64,000 nt of DNA from contig CAKULV010000001.1 of NCBI GenBank assembly GCA_934667425.1, positions 124,001 through 188,000 on the forward strand, read 5' to 3'. Position numbers and translations under genes: made by a program. Positions 41,240-52,500 of this stretch are shown here, piece by piece (positions within the stretch are counted from its first letter, which is position 1; every line of letters starts with the position of its first letter). The notes beneath the pieces are model-generated. The model saw only the letters and a program-made list of their open reading frames with translations. It did no database searches and was not told the DNA's origin. The stretch comes from an uncultured Kiritimatiellota bacterium. Lineage in GTDB: Bacteria > Verrucomicrobiota > Kiritimatiellia > RFP12 > UBA1067.

Positions 41240-42561
41240 AAGAGAAGATACTGATTGTCGACGACGAGAAGGATACGCGGGATTTCATGGCGCGGGCCCT
41301 TGCGGACAGGTATGAGGTCTCAACCGCCGCAGATGCCGAGCTGGCGATGCGCCAACTGGAGTCCGACGCATCGATAAGGCTGATGCTGTCTGACATCCGC
41401 ATGCCGGGGGAGGACGGCATTACGCTTATGAAGGCCGCAAAGGCGTCAAACCCGAATCTCGCGGTGGTGCTCCTCACGGCTTTCGGGTCGATAGACCAGG
41501 CCGTTGCAGCCATGAAGGACGGGGCCGATGACTTCCTGACGAAGCCGGTGGACCTCGACCAGCTCGAATTGAGGATCGAAAAGGCCCTCAAGGCCCATCG
41601 CCTTGAGGCCGAAGTCGAGGGCCTCAAGGCCCAACTCGACGAAAAATACGGATTTGACGGCATCGTCGGCAATTCTCCCGCCATGCAGAAGGTGTTCCGG
41701 ATGGTTAAGCAGGCGGCGCCCACGGATGCGACAGTGCTGCTTGAGGGGCCGAGCGGCACGGGCAAGGAGCTTGTCGCGCACGCCATCCACAGCCTTTCGC
41801 CCCGCGCAAAGGGTCCGTTCGTGGCCGTGGAGTTCGCCGCCATAAGCCCATCCCTGCTCGAGTCGGAGCTTTTCGGACATGAAAAGGGTGCGTTCACAGG
41901 GGCGGTTTCAAGGCGTCTTGGGCGCTTCGAGGCGGCGAACCACGGGACGATATTCCTTGACGAGATATCGGAGATGCCCCTGGAGCTTCAGGTGAAACTG
42001 CTTCGCGTACTGCAGGAGCGCGAGTTCCAGCGCGTGGGATCGAACGAGACCGTAAAGACGGACATCCGCATCGTGGCGGCGACAAACCGCGACCTGGCGG
42101 CATACGTCCACGCCGGGAAGTTCCGCGAAGACCTGTACTATCGCCTCAACGTGATAGACATCCATCTGCCTGCACTTAAAGACCGCGCTGGCGACGTGCC
42201 GCTTCTGGTGAACCGCTTCCTGAAGGAGTTCGGCGGCAAATCGGTCTCACCCGATGCCATGAGGCTCCTGGAGGCGTATTCCTGGCCGGGAAACGTGCGG
42301 GAACTGCGCAATGCCGTGGAGAAGATGTGCGTGCTTTCGCCCACGGGCGAACTCGGGGTGGATGATGTGCCGGACGACATGAAGCGCACGGCGGGTGCGC
42401 TGTCGATACCTTCGGCCGGCACACTCGAGGAGACGGAGAAGGCCAAGATACTGGCAGTCCTGGACGAGGTGGGCGGCAATCTCACAAAGGCCGCCCAGCG
42501 GCTGGGCATAGCCCGCCGCACGATCTACCGCAAACTCGAGCGGTATGGGATTAGGGTGTAG
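41236..42561 (+). CDS. NtrC-family sigma-54-dependent response regulator
   Basis: The 441-residue protein has a receiver domain (1-120; phosphorylated Asp53 in MLSDIRMPGEDG, with conserved LLTAFGS and FLTKPV). The AAA+ domain (about 140-375) has Walker A LEGPSGTGKELVAHAIH, the sigma-54 contact loop GAFTGA (about 218), Walker B GTIFLDEI and the arginine-finger region FREDLYYRLNV. A C-terminal Fis-type HTH (GGNLTKAAQRLGIARRTIYRKLERY) completes it. It activates sigma-54 promoters when phosphorylated by the overlapping kinase. Targets are unknown; the palindrome at 40164 is a candidate binding site. Confidence 0.96.
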   Translation: MKEKILIVDDEKDTRDFMARALADRYEVSTAADAELAMRQLESDASIRLMLSDIRMPGEDGITLMKAAKASNPNLAVVLLTAFGSIDQAVAAMKDGADDFLTKPVDLDQLELRIEKALKAHRLEAEVEGLKAQLDEKYGFDGIVGNSPAMQKVFRMVKQAAPTDATVLLEGPSGTGKELVAHAIHSLSPRAKGPFVAVEFAAISPSLLESELFGHEKGAFTGAVSRRLGRFEAANHGTIFLDEISEMPLELQVKLLRVLQEREFQRVGSNETVKTDIRIVAATNRDLAAYVHAGKFREDLYYRLNVIDIHLPALKDRAGDVPLLVNRFLKEFGGKSVSPDAMRLLEAYSWPGNVRELRNAVEKMCVLSPTGELGVDDVPDDMKRTAGALSIPSAGTLEETEKAKILAVLDEVGGNLTKAAQRLGIARRTIYRKLERYGIRV

Positions 42562-42564
42562 GAA

Positions 42565-42950
42565 TTACGATTTACGATTTACGATTTGCGATTTGCGATT
42601 GCATTTGGGGATTTGATGATTTACCTCGTTGTGCATTGCGACGGGAGGGGCGCGCTTGTCGCGACCGACAACGGGAGGGGCGCGCTTGTCGCGACCGAAA
42701 ACGGGAGGGTCGAGCTCCCGCTCGACCGGAAACGGCGTGGGGAAAACGGACTTCGTTCGGGGGATATGTCGCCACGTATGGGCGGTCGCAACAAGTGCGA
42801 CCCTCCCGCATTTCTCCCCAAATCAATCTCCAAATGGCTAAATGCAATCGCAAATCGTAAATCGAAAATCGCAAATCCCTAAATGCAATCGTAAATCGCA
42901 AATCGTAAATCGTAAATACTACCATCTACCCACTACCAACTGCCAACTAC
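42565..42950. repeat. Repeat island B (compact copy of the heptamer-bounded element)
   Basis: The stretch from the regulator stop to about 42950 is repeat DNA. It comprises ATTTACG-type heptamers (42565-42604), three 30-base units starting near 42640, 42670 and 42700 (block 1), block 2 (42750-42845) with hairpin GGTCGCA-ACAAG-TGCGACC at 42784-42802, reverse heptamers (42843-42918) and finally CTACCAA-type heptamers (42915-42950). Its reverse complement matches island A apart from A's 154-base duplication and extra units. I see no protein gene here. Confidence 0.85.
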
Positions 42951-42967
42951 ATTTCTATACTTTCCCC

Positions 42968-42996
42968 TTGTTTTCGCGGTTGGTTAGTGGTAAACT
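42968..42996 (+). promoter_or_regulatory. Promoter of the C10 protease/giant-protein operon
   Basis: TTGTTT (42968-42973), a 17-base spacer and TGG-TAAACT (42991-42996) lie just after the repeats, leaving a leader of about 40 bases with GAAGAGGTG as ribosome-binding site before ATG 43043. Confidence 0.6.
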
Positions 42997-43042
42997 ACCG
43001 AACATTTATTAGGTGGATTGTACCCATGAAGAGGTGATACGC

Positions 43043-46000
43043 ATGATCTTCGATGAAAAACTTCATGTCGTTGCGCTGGTGGCGACGATGATGGCGCTTG
43101 GTGTCCAGGCGGCATCCGTGTCGTCCAATGAGGTGATCAGCGCGGTCTCGGCATGGTCTTCGGCGAACGGTTCCACGTTTGCCCGCCGTGGCGAAGCCAC
43201 GTCCGCAAGGGCCGTCCACGCAGATGACGGCGAGACTGTCCTGTACTGGATTGTGCGGATGAGCGATGGCGGCGCGGTGATAGCCTCGCCTGATAGCGAC
43301 CTTGATCTTGTTGTCGCGGTTCTCGAGAAGTTCGGCGGAAAGTTCCCGGAAGGTCATCCGCTGCCTTCGATCCTCAAGGCCGACATGGAGAAGCGCCTTT
43401 CGGTGATCGGGGCTGTCAGGGCGTCTGCGATCGGCGGCCGGCGTTCATCGCCGTCAGCGTCCGCGTCCGCCGCATCCGTCTCGGACGGCGTGAGGAAGGC
43501 GGTCGCGGCGGCGAATGCGCAGTGGGCGAAATATGGCGTGGGCGGTTCCGGCGGCTTCCGTACGCAGGCTCTCACGCTTGAGAATGGGGATGAAAGCCCC
43601 TACGTGCGGCGCATCGTGGACGGCTTCGAGAGCGGCGGGCGGTATACCCACTGGAACCAGGGCCCCGTGAACGGGAAATACTGCTACAACAAATACACGC
43701 CGGAGCATGCCGTTTGCGGATGCGTCGCCACGGCAGGCTCCGCGATCCTCCAGTTCTTCAACTGCACGAACGACGTCGGCGTGGTGAAGGGGGAGCCGAC
43801 GTACAACGGCAAGCCGGCGCCTGCCCAGTACTGCAACACGAAGCCTGGCGTGATCGACTGGTCGATTCTTCCGAAGTCCTACGGCGGGTCAAAGGAGGGG
43901 AGCGATACACTTGACGATGCGGGCATCGATCTTCTGGGGCGGGTTGCCTTCAACATGGGCGTGCTCGTCGATATGGCCTGGTCCGACGGCGAGTCCGGCG
44001 CGATGCTCTACGGCCTCATCGACGCATTCAAGGCCTATGGCTTCAAGGCCGCAAGGTTCGTCACTTTCAATCTCGCGAAGGATGCGGACAACGAAAACCA
44101 GTTCACCAAGACGGTATATGCGCAGAACTGGTGCGGCGCACCCGTGGTGCTGGGCATTCAGGGGTCTTCGGGAGGTCACGCGGTCGTTGCCTGCGGATAT
44201 GCCCGCGATCCGGATGGCGACCAGTTTTGCCGGGTGTTCATGGGGTGGTCGGGATCTGCCGACGCCTGGTACAAGTTCCCGACCGTCCAGGCGTTCAGCT
44301 TTGTGGATGAGGCGATCACGATGATCGGATTTGAGGACGAGGCCGTGATCCCCGTGTATGGTTCCGCCAACATCCCGGGCGTGGAGCTTGAGCTTCCGGG
44401 CTACGTGACGAACGGTGTCGTGGTCGCCGCACCTGTGAACGCCAACGGATTCTTCGGAGTGCGCATTCCGACGTCCATCACCGACCTCCGCATCGGCTAC
44501 GCGCCGCGCGGCAAGTACGCGCCCATCACCCCGTTCGACACCGCCGCGCTTGACGACGAGGAGACCCAGCTGGAAGGGCTCAACGTCGCGATCCCCGACG
44601 AGATCGGGCTGTCCGTCCTCAACACCGACGTGCGCTACACGCTGGAGTCCGGCAAGGCCGCCGCCGAGAGGGACGGCAAGGCCCTCATGCTCGTGAGCGG
44701 CCGGTCCGGCGGCCCGCGGTCCAACGCCCTCATGGAATACATCTATTGGCTGGACGAGACTACCGACATGTCAAACCGGTACGTCATCGTCTACAACAAC
44801 GTGAAGGCCGCTGACGCCAACAGACCCGATGGCGATCCCGCGCTCGGCATCTTCGATCCGAACATCTTCGACCCGAACGAGAGGTGGACTGCATCGAATG
44901 GACGCCTTGCGTACGAGAACTTCATAGACCCCAGTACGGATATTCTTGAGACAGGGGAGATCGTGTATACGTTCTCCGAATCGAATACCGTTGCGATAAC
45001 CAACACGGTGCTTCCGGCGATGGAGAAGGGCTACGATTCGTACCTTCGCAACGTTTCTGGCATCAAGGTAACGGTGAAGGGCGTCGAAATCCTGGACGGG
45101 GTTCGCTCGTGCGAGCTTGGCGACGTGACTTGCGGCTATGGCGTCACCGCAAACTCGTGGACGAACGGCGAATATGCGGTTTTCTCGGCCCCTGCGGCGG
45201 TGACGAACCGTAGCGAGGGCGTAGTCATGTCCTGCATAGGATGGACGACCAATGAAGTCGTGTCTGCGGAGAGCCTGACCAACTTCACGGGTGGGGCGGA
45301 GGCGGAAATCCGGCTGTTTTCAGGCGATGAGGTGACGCTCACCTGGGTGTGGGAGGCTTCGCACTATCTGGTGAAGGCTTCGGCCGACATTTCCGGGGCG
45401 GCATTCGCCTCCGCGGTGACTCCTGCGGAAAGCTGGGTGGAGGCGGGGGCTGTGGCGACGATCAAGGCCGAAGGCCAGGTCGGCAGCTATGCGTTCTCCG
45501 AGTGGAATGTCGGAGGGAAGTCCGGCGAATATGCCGAGGGCATGGACACAGCCTACTATAACGAGAACAATACTGCCGTCTCGTTTACGGTGGATGAGCC
45601 GATTACGGTTTCGGCCGTATACAGGAATGGCGGCGAGGCCCCGGCCGACCCCGTGGAGTACTCGTTTACGCTGAGCGCGTCCCCAAGCGATCTGCAGGAC
45701 GACCTGCCCCCTCCGTCCGGTTTCGTCTGGGGCGAGAACACAGGCTATTCGCCTGCGGTGGTTCTTGGCTGTGCATCTTCCTGCACGGATTCCACTGGTG
45801 GAGTGTGGGTGTGCAAGGGATGGCTCGTAAATGGCGCGCTTGTCGCGGAAACCCGCATCATGGCGAATGCGGGCGACGAGATCGTCAGCGTCTGGGAGCC
45901 GAAGGCGGACGAAGCCGTCGATCTGGGCGAGATATCCATAACCGCCCTTGCCGCAGAGGGTGACGGAACGTGGACGATTACGGTGTCTGGCGGTAAGAAG

Positions 46001-46213
46001 GGCGGCTGGTATTGGCTCTACTCGACGGACGACCTGTCGAAGTTCGCGGGGGATGAGGCGACGTGGACGGCGGCTTTGCCGCCCGCCGCTGTCGCCGAGG
46101 GGACGAACCCGAAGCAGGCCTCCGAGGATGGCGAAATCACGTTCAAGGTGTCGTCTGGAGACGGAAGCCTATTCTGGCGCGCAAGGGCGACGCACAAGGA
46201 GACGGGGGACTGA
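43043..46213 (+). CDS. Secreted C10-family cysteine protease with C-terminal beta domains
   Basis: The 1056-residue protein has a signal peptide (MIFDEKLHVVALVATMMALGVQA), a prodomain (about 25-165) and a streptopain-like catalytic domain. The nucleophile is Cys227 in CGCVATAGSAILQFF and the base is His379 in GSSGGHAVVACGYA. A segment near 535-610 (GKAAAERDGKALMLVSGRSGG) resembles a thioredoxin-like fold whose CxxC has been lost. Downstream are InlB-like/beta-repeat segments with C-G-Y-G-V and GW-T-N motifs to the end. C10 enzymes are secreted proteases such as SpeB. The ATG follows GAAGAGGTG. The next gene starts within its stop codon (TGATG), so the three-gene operon is coupled. Confidence 0.85.
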   Translation: MIFDEKLHVVALVATMMALGVQAASVSSNEVISAVSAWSSANGSTFARRGEATSARAVHADDGETVLYWIVRMSDGGAVIASPDSDLDLVVAVLEKFGGKFPEGHPLPSILKADMEKRLSVIGAVRASAIGGRRSSPSASASAASVSDGVRKAVAAANAQWAKYGVGGSGGFRTQALTLENGDESPYVRRIVDGFESGGRYTHWNQGPVNGKYCYNKYTPEHAVCGCVATAGSAILQFFNCTNDVGVVKGEPTYNGKPAPAQYCNTKPGVIDWSILPKSYGGSKEGSDTLDDAGIDLLGRVAFNMGVLVDMAWSDGESGAMLYGLIDAFKAYGFKAARFVTFNLAKDADNENQFTKTVYAQNWCGAPVVLGIQGSSGGHAVVACGYARDPDGDQFCRVFMGWSGSADAWYKFPTVQAFSFVDEAITMIGFEDEAVIPVYGSANIPGVELELPGYVTNGVVVAAPVNANGFFGVRIPTSITDLRIGYAPRGKYAPITPFDTAALDDEETQLEGLNVAIPDEIGLSVLNTDVRYTLESGKAAAERDGKALMLVSGRSGGPRSNALMEYIYWLDETTDMSNRYVIVYNNVKAADANRPDGDPALGIFDPNIFDPNERWTASNGRLAYENFIDPSTDILETGEIVYTFSESNTVAITNTVLPAMEKGYDSYLRNVSGIKVTVKGVEILDGVRSCELGDVTCGYGVTANSWTNGEYAVFSAPAAVTNRSEGVVMSCIGWTTNEVVSAESLTNFTGGAEAEIRLFSGDEVTLTWVWEASHYLVKASADISGAAFASAVTPAESWVEAGAVATIKAEGQVGSYAFSEWNVGGKSGEYAEGMDTAYYNENNTAVSFTVDEPITVSAVYRNGGEAPADPVEYSFTLSASPSDLQDDLPPPSGFVWGENTGYSPAVVLGCASSCTDSTGGVWVCKGWLVNGALVAETRIMANAGDEIVSVWEPKADEAVDLGEISITALAAEGDGTWTITVSGGKKGGWYWLYSTDDLSKFAGDEATWTAALPPAAVAEGTNPKQASEDGEITFKVSSGDGSLFWRARATHKETGD

Positions 46214-46578
46214 TGAGATACCCAATTGCCATATTGGCGCTCTGTGCGCTGTGCGGATTCCTTTCGGGCTGCGGATGCTCGAAGGAATCCAAGCCTGTCG
46301 AAGGACTGCCGCCGAGGATGCAGGATCCGGCATACACCAACAGGCTTGTCTCGCTGCACGACAGGCGCAGCGCCATTGCCGCGAAGGCGGCTGATATCCG
46401 CGCCAGGATCGAGAAGCTTGGCGATGCCGCCAAGGGAAGCGCGGAGTATGCCGATCTCACCAACAGGCTCGCCCAGTGCGAGGCGGAGACGGCGAACATC
46501 AAGAAAGAGGCAATTTCCACGATACGTGCGCGGATTCTGAAGGAGAAGTCCGCAAAGAAAGGTGACTTAACGAAATGA
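46213..46578 (+). CDS. Small coiled-coil lipoprotein
   Basis: The 121-residue product has a signal and lipobox (ALCGFLSGCGCSKES, lipidated Cys about 20). A charged, Ala-rich helical region follows (about 45-115: LHDRRSAIAAKAADIRARIE, then LTNRLAQCEAETANIKKEA), likely a coiled coil. No family is recognised. It sits between the C10 protease and the giant protein, overlapping both (TGATG and ATGA), so it may be a membrane-anchored accessory for export or anchoring of its neighbours. Confidence 0.8.
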   Translation: MRYPIAILALCALCGFLSGCGCSKESKPVEGLPPRMQDPAYTNRLVSLHDRRSAIAAKAADIRARIEKLGDAAKGSAEYADLTNRLAQCEAETANIKKEAISTIRARILKEKSAKKGDLTK

Positions 46579-49500
46579 AGAAGGGTGCAAACATGAAAAA
46601 GACCGCACTTGGTTTCATCGCGGCGGCGATGACGTTCCTGGCCAACACCGTCCTGGCGGACATCGGGGCGATAAGGTCGATAGATCCATGCGACCAGTAC
46701 GGAAACCGGGTGGCTCCCGGCACGATAGAGACGGCGAAGACCGTCGGCGAGACCGCGTATTTCAGGATACGCCTCCAAAACAAGAACAGCGCGGCGATAT
46801 ACCAGACGCAGGGCTCGTCGAAGCTGTCCAATCCGTGGCGCTTCGAGTATTTCCTGGGCGGCACGCCGGACTATGTGGCCCAGCAGTGGGCGATGACCCC
46901 CCCGAAGGTCGGCGTGTACGTGAGCGGCAGGTTCACGCTCGCGGAAATCGTGTCGTACGGCGAGGTGAGGAACGAGCCGTGGTTCACCGACATCATCTGC
47001 GGCTACACCGTGAAGCCCGGCGACCTCGCTCTCCCGATCACCCTCGCGAACAGCGCCGGCAACGAGGCTGCGGACACCCCCACAACGGAGTACTTCCTCG
47101 GCACGGGCCTCAACCTTTCCTCCCCCTGGCAGCTCGTCTCCTATACCCACGAGAGCAAGGTCGCGTGGGACGTAATTACCGCCACGAACGTCTGCCAGTT
47201 CTCCTACGGGGAGTATTGGAGCGACACCGCCGACGGGTCGCTTCCCGCCACCGTCACGAATGCGGACGGCAACAAGACCATCGACCGCACCCTCTTCAAC
47301 GCAGGCCTCTTCGTGAAGTCCATCGACTTCGACTCCAACACGGAGAAGGACGACGCAGGCAACGAGGTGTGGCGCGCGGTCCACGAACGCTCCACAAGCA
47401 CGAAGGAGTTCGTGCCTTCGCTGGCGATCCCGGGCGAGGTCGCGTCGAACTACTACGGGTCGGTCTACCTCTGGACCGCCAACACGAATTCGGTAGTGCT
47501 TCCCGACGCGCAGACTACGGTAGGCTCCAACCGGGTGCTAAAGCTCACTATAGACGGCAGCCCGGCCAGCCTCCAGTTCCGTCTGCGCGGCGTGACGAAG
47601 GGCACCTCCACCGAGCTGTTCCTCTCCTCCACGATAACGAACATAATGAGCGACAGCGGCAGGGCGATCACCAACTTCGTCTCGAAGACCGTCGCGTGTA
47701 TCGACCCCCTGTCTCCCACGGTCACCGTGCTTGCCAACGGCAGTTCGAGCCATACGCTGAACGCCAATGCGGATTCCTACACGAACTCCACCCCGTTCAA
47801 GGTCGAGCTTACGCAGGCCTGGACGAACAACGAAGATGTTGTCGTGAAGTTCAGATACGAGGTGAACGGGGTGGAGATGGTGCCCACGAACATCATCGCC
47901 CTCTCGAGCGAACAGCAGAACGGCTACGACGAGGCCTTGCCGACATCCGTGACGATACCCGCCGGCGGGACCGAGTCCACCGAGCTCGACATCAACCCGA
48001 AGGCCCTGTACGCCCTCGGCGCCCTCACTTCCAGCCCGAAGGGCGACAAGGTCGTCATCACGCCATATTTCGACGATGCCGCGATGCAGGCGCACTTCAC
48101 CGCCAAGCCGCTGAATCTCACGATATATGGAATGAAGCCGGAGATCGTGAGCATCGACGGCTACGCCCCGGCGGACCTCACGGCCCCGGACACGAGCTCG
48201 CCCCTCGCGATTCGCGGCGGCGTGACGAGAGTGTTCGCGGTTCGCGTACGCGACACGTACCGTAACATGCACACCCTTGACGGCACGAACGGCAGCTACA
48301 CGGTGACGTGGCAGTACGAGGGCGGCACCAAGATTACGGTGGACAAGGACATCGACGGCAACCCGCTCGTACCGGACGGGGACGGAACCATCTACGTGCC
48401 GGTCGCATATCCCGTGCCGGCGAGCGACCAGAACATGAACACCACCATCAAGGTGACGAACCCCGACGGACGCTCGTCGGAGCGCACGTTCTACGTCTAC
48501 GTGAAGCAGCCCAAGAACCTGACGGCCTCGATCGCCTCGGCGGTCGTAGGCGAGGGAGGAGTGCAGCCCGTGACGTTCACGCTTTCCGAGACGGCAAGCG
48601 CGTCCACGCTGTACGCCTACCTTGAGCCGGCGAACACGGCGGCGAGCAACCTCTCCTACGCCGCGTTCTTCACCACGAACACGGTCGAGGCCGCAGAGCG
48701 CGGCGCCGCCGGCCAGGGTGTGCCGTTCGGGAGCGGCGAGCTCGTCGCGGTGTCCGATACGCTCCTGAGCGGGAACGGGCTGAAGTTCTACGACAACGAT
48801 TCCGGGCACTTCGTGTACAACGTGCGCCTCGCAACGTCGCCGACGTGGGATCCCGCGAAGCGCGTCACGGAATTCACCGAGAATACGCTCGTCATCGACG
48901 TCACGAACAACTTCCCCGTAATCACGCAGGTGTTCGCCAGGAACAACGACACCGGCCTCGACAGGCTCGCGTCGGCGGACTCCACGATCACGATGAGCCT
49001 CAGCGACCCGATGCGCACGTTCCGCGTGAGCCAGCTCGCAGATGTCGATGCCGACAAGAGTGGGCTTGACGACAAGCAGATCGTCTACTCCTGGGAGGTC
49101 TACCTCTTCGACGAGCCCACGAAGGCCTATCCCGCAACCCCGAACCTCGTCTTCTACACAGTCGGCCTAAACAGCACCCTCGGCATGGAGCAGATGTTCG
49201 GCACGGCTCTCACCGAAGACTCCTGCGGCCTGTACAAGTTCTCGATCCGTGCGCAGGACAAGGACATGCGCGGCAACAAGCCCGACTATCTCTACTACGA
49301 CGCCGCCACGGCGACGTGGAAATACGACCCCTGGAAGGGCCTGGATACGGGCGGTGCGGTCGCGCCGGCGTATCCCGAGGGCGATGCGCTCAACCCGGGC
49401 AACGACTGGGGCGCGAAATACGAGTTCTACCTCCAGATCGACAAGAACCCGTACGTCGAGACGACCCCGTACGGCACCTACACGACGGATTCCGACGGAG

Positions 49501-52500
49501 TGCCGATCTTCACTGAAGGCGACCTGCTCGCCGGCGAGCCCATGGGCTTCACGGTGGGGCTCAACGCGAAGCCCGGCATATCCGGCTTTGTCGGCATCCC
49601 GGTGGAGGTGACGATCGAGGCCGTGGACAACGATCGCAACCCGGCGCCTGCCGACACGGACGTCGCGCCGAGGATTTCGAGGTCGGCCTTCAGCTTCACG
49701 GCGTCCGTATACTCCAACTTGTTCTCGTTTGTGGAGTTCGACGGCACGTATGTTGGGCGCGGGCTCATCCGCAAGCCCCAGATGTACCGTTTGGTCGCGA
49801 AGGTGACGTCAACGTCCGCAAGCCCGAGCGGAACGCCGTGGAACGAGCTGTACACGTCCGCGACGAACTACTTCCGCCTCCAGAACACGGCTCCGACTGT
49901 GGAGGCAGACCCGGACTACATCGGGCAGGACAGCGAGACTAACGCCATGACAGGCGTCACGTATGCGCCAAACGAGCGCTTCAACTTCCGCTGGTCTGTC
50001 GCCGACGTGCCGGGCGACCTCGTCGGCTCCAACCACGGAACGACCAACCTGCTCGTCACCTGCGCCGTCATCGGCGGCTACGAGATCGGCACCGTCACGA
50101 ACGAAAGCTCCGGCGTGTTCAGCGTGTGGTTCGAGAAGCCGGGCCTCAACAAGATCAAGATCACGGCGACGGACAAGGATGGCGACAGCGGCTACAGCCA
50201 GATCGTGTGGTTCTTCGTGGAGACGTCGAAGAACGTGTTCATCTACCCGTACGGGCCGTCCACGGCCTCCCTCGGCAGCGATGCGATAGCGAAGTACTTC
50301 GGCCAGCCCGGGCGCGGCGTGGGCCGCGTGTGGGCGGACGGCAACTTCGGCTCGATCACCGCGTTCAGGCACACATGGACGTACAACACGAGCGCCCGCA
50401 CCGCGTCGGTGTACGGCAAGGGCTACGCCGCCGGCGAGGAGGACAACTCCACGTCGGTAGGGAAGTCCTCCGCACCGCACGAGAGCGGCGACGGCACCGG
50501 CACTCCGCACTACAGGAACAAGAGCGGATATGACAGCTTCTTCTATCGCTGGTTCAGGCTTGAGCCCGGCAAGGGCGGCGAATCCGGCGGATCCTCCGGC
50601 TCGGGCGAGGCGACGTGGAAGGCCGACGCCCCGATGCCGGCTGCGCAGGGTGGCTCCGAGATCGAGCTGCCTACCGAGCAGACGGAATACACCTATCCCG
50701 ACGCGAAGGCCGTGGCGATATTCTCCCGCGAGAGGTACACGTCCGACAACATGGGCGACATCAACGGCGACGGCATCCCCGACATCCTGGCCGCCAGCAG
50801 GCTCTGGTCCACGGATTCAGGCGAGAGCAAGCGCCTCTGCGAGGCAGTGGGCGGCGGATCCGGCGGTGGCGGTGGCGGCGACTCCGGCGAGACCTCCGAC
50901 ATAGACCTCATAGACATCTCCGCCTACAACGATGACGGGGACTTCCTCCCGTTCGCGGCAAGTTCCATCAACCCGCTCAAGCCAACGGTCCTCGACTGGG
51001 GTCCGGGCGTCCCGTTCGATGCGCTCCGCGAGATCCGCGGAATGCACCACGGACTCAACGAGCCTGGCGTATCCGACTACGACCTCAGCGATGCGGAGCG
51101 CTGCGCACTCCTCTCCGACTACGTCGCGGCAGGCAATTCGCTCACGGGCGTCCTTGCCGACGACTATGTAGCCGCGACGAACTGGGCGACCAGCGCGAAG
51201 TGGACGCCCGAGGCCTGGAAGGAAAGCGAAGGCGTTGGCATACGCCTCAACCCGGTGAAGGCCGATACGGACGGCGACGGGTTCAACGACGGCTGGGAGT
51301 ACTACTTCTGGTACTATGCGAAGGTAGGCGCGATCACGAACGGAGTGTGGGGCAGGCTCGAGGGCCGCAGGTATTCGGTCACGGCCCCCGCGACCGGCAC
51401 GCGCATATCGCCGGAGGAGATCGCCAGGGTGTTCGACCCGCTCGACAAGGGGGACGTCAGCCGCGACACCGACGGCGACGGCCTTACCGACCTTGAGGAG
51501 TATGCGCTCGGCACGAACCCGATCGACTGGGATTCCGACGGCGACGGCATGAGCGACCTCTACGAGGTGCTGATGGGCCTTGATCCGCTCAACCCGTACG
51601 ATGGCGCGGCCAACCCCGACGCCGACTTCATGGCGCGCTGCGAGTACAAGGAGGATACGTTCACGGTATTCACCTTCGCGAACGGCGAGATGTTCGGTCT
51701 GCCCACGAAGACCTCCCCGTCGTTCGAGGTCGATCCCGTCGTGGTCTCGACGAACGTGTTCAAGCTTACCGTCGCGGATGCCGCCGGCGACAAGGTCTAC
51801 TACTCGATCGAAGCGGCGCAGCATGATGGCGCGGCATTGACGGCCGAGGCGAAGTGCTTCGCGACGGTGACGCTCGGCTCGAATGTCTACCTTGCCAACC
51901 TCGACGAGGTGGTGCTTCCTGTCGGCACGGCAGTGAACGCCGCCGAAACGTCCGCCGTCGAAGAGACGGTTTCGGTCGCATCGGCCTATTACAAGGTCGA
52001 GAGGTTCATAAGCGCCACGAAGACGGAGCCGATCTGGTTCGCGACGAAACCCGCCGTCATCGGGCCGAACGAGCTTGGTCTGTACATGCTCGCCGTTGAT
52101 ATGCCCGGATTTGCCACCTACAAGCACGATGATGGCGCGCTTTACCTCGGAGAATCCATCACGTTCGCGGCCGGCACCCCGGTCAAGTCCGTCGCGGCGG
52201 CGCCCGAGCAGATGACGATGGCGAAGGTCTCGGCTTACAGCGTGGGGATGTTGGGTCCGGTTGGCGGATTCACGTGGCGCAATCCCGTGACGCTCGAGAC
52301 CGAGTCCACCGCGATGGCCCTTCCGCTCTTCAACTATGGAGGCGACGGGGCGACCTATGTCCCCTGCGGCACGAACGCCCTGCACTACTCGCTCGCGCCC
52401 GTGTTGGAGAACGAGAAGAAGGGATTCACCCGTTCTGCACTGGCGAAGGTCGAGAAGCAGCACAAGGTCACGCTGATCCACAACCAGGTGTTCAACCAGT

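Noticed and set aside
39262..42950. Complete transposon with its own transposase
   Set aside because: The enclosed genes are only a kinase and regulator; no transposase, integrase or recombinase is present.
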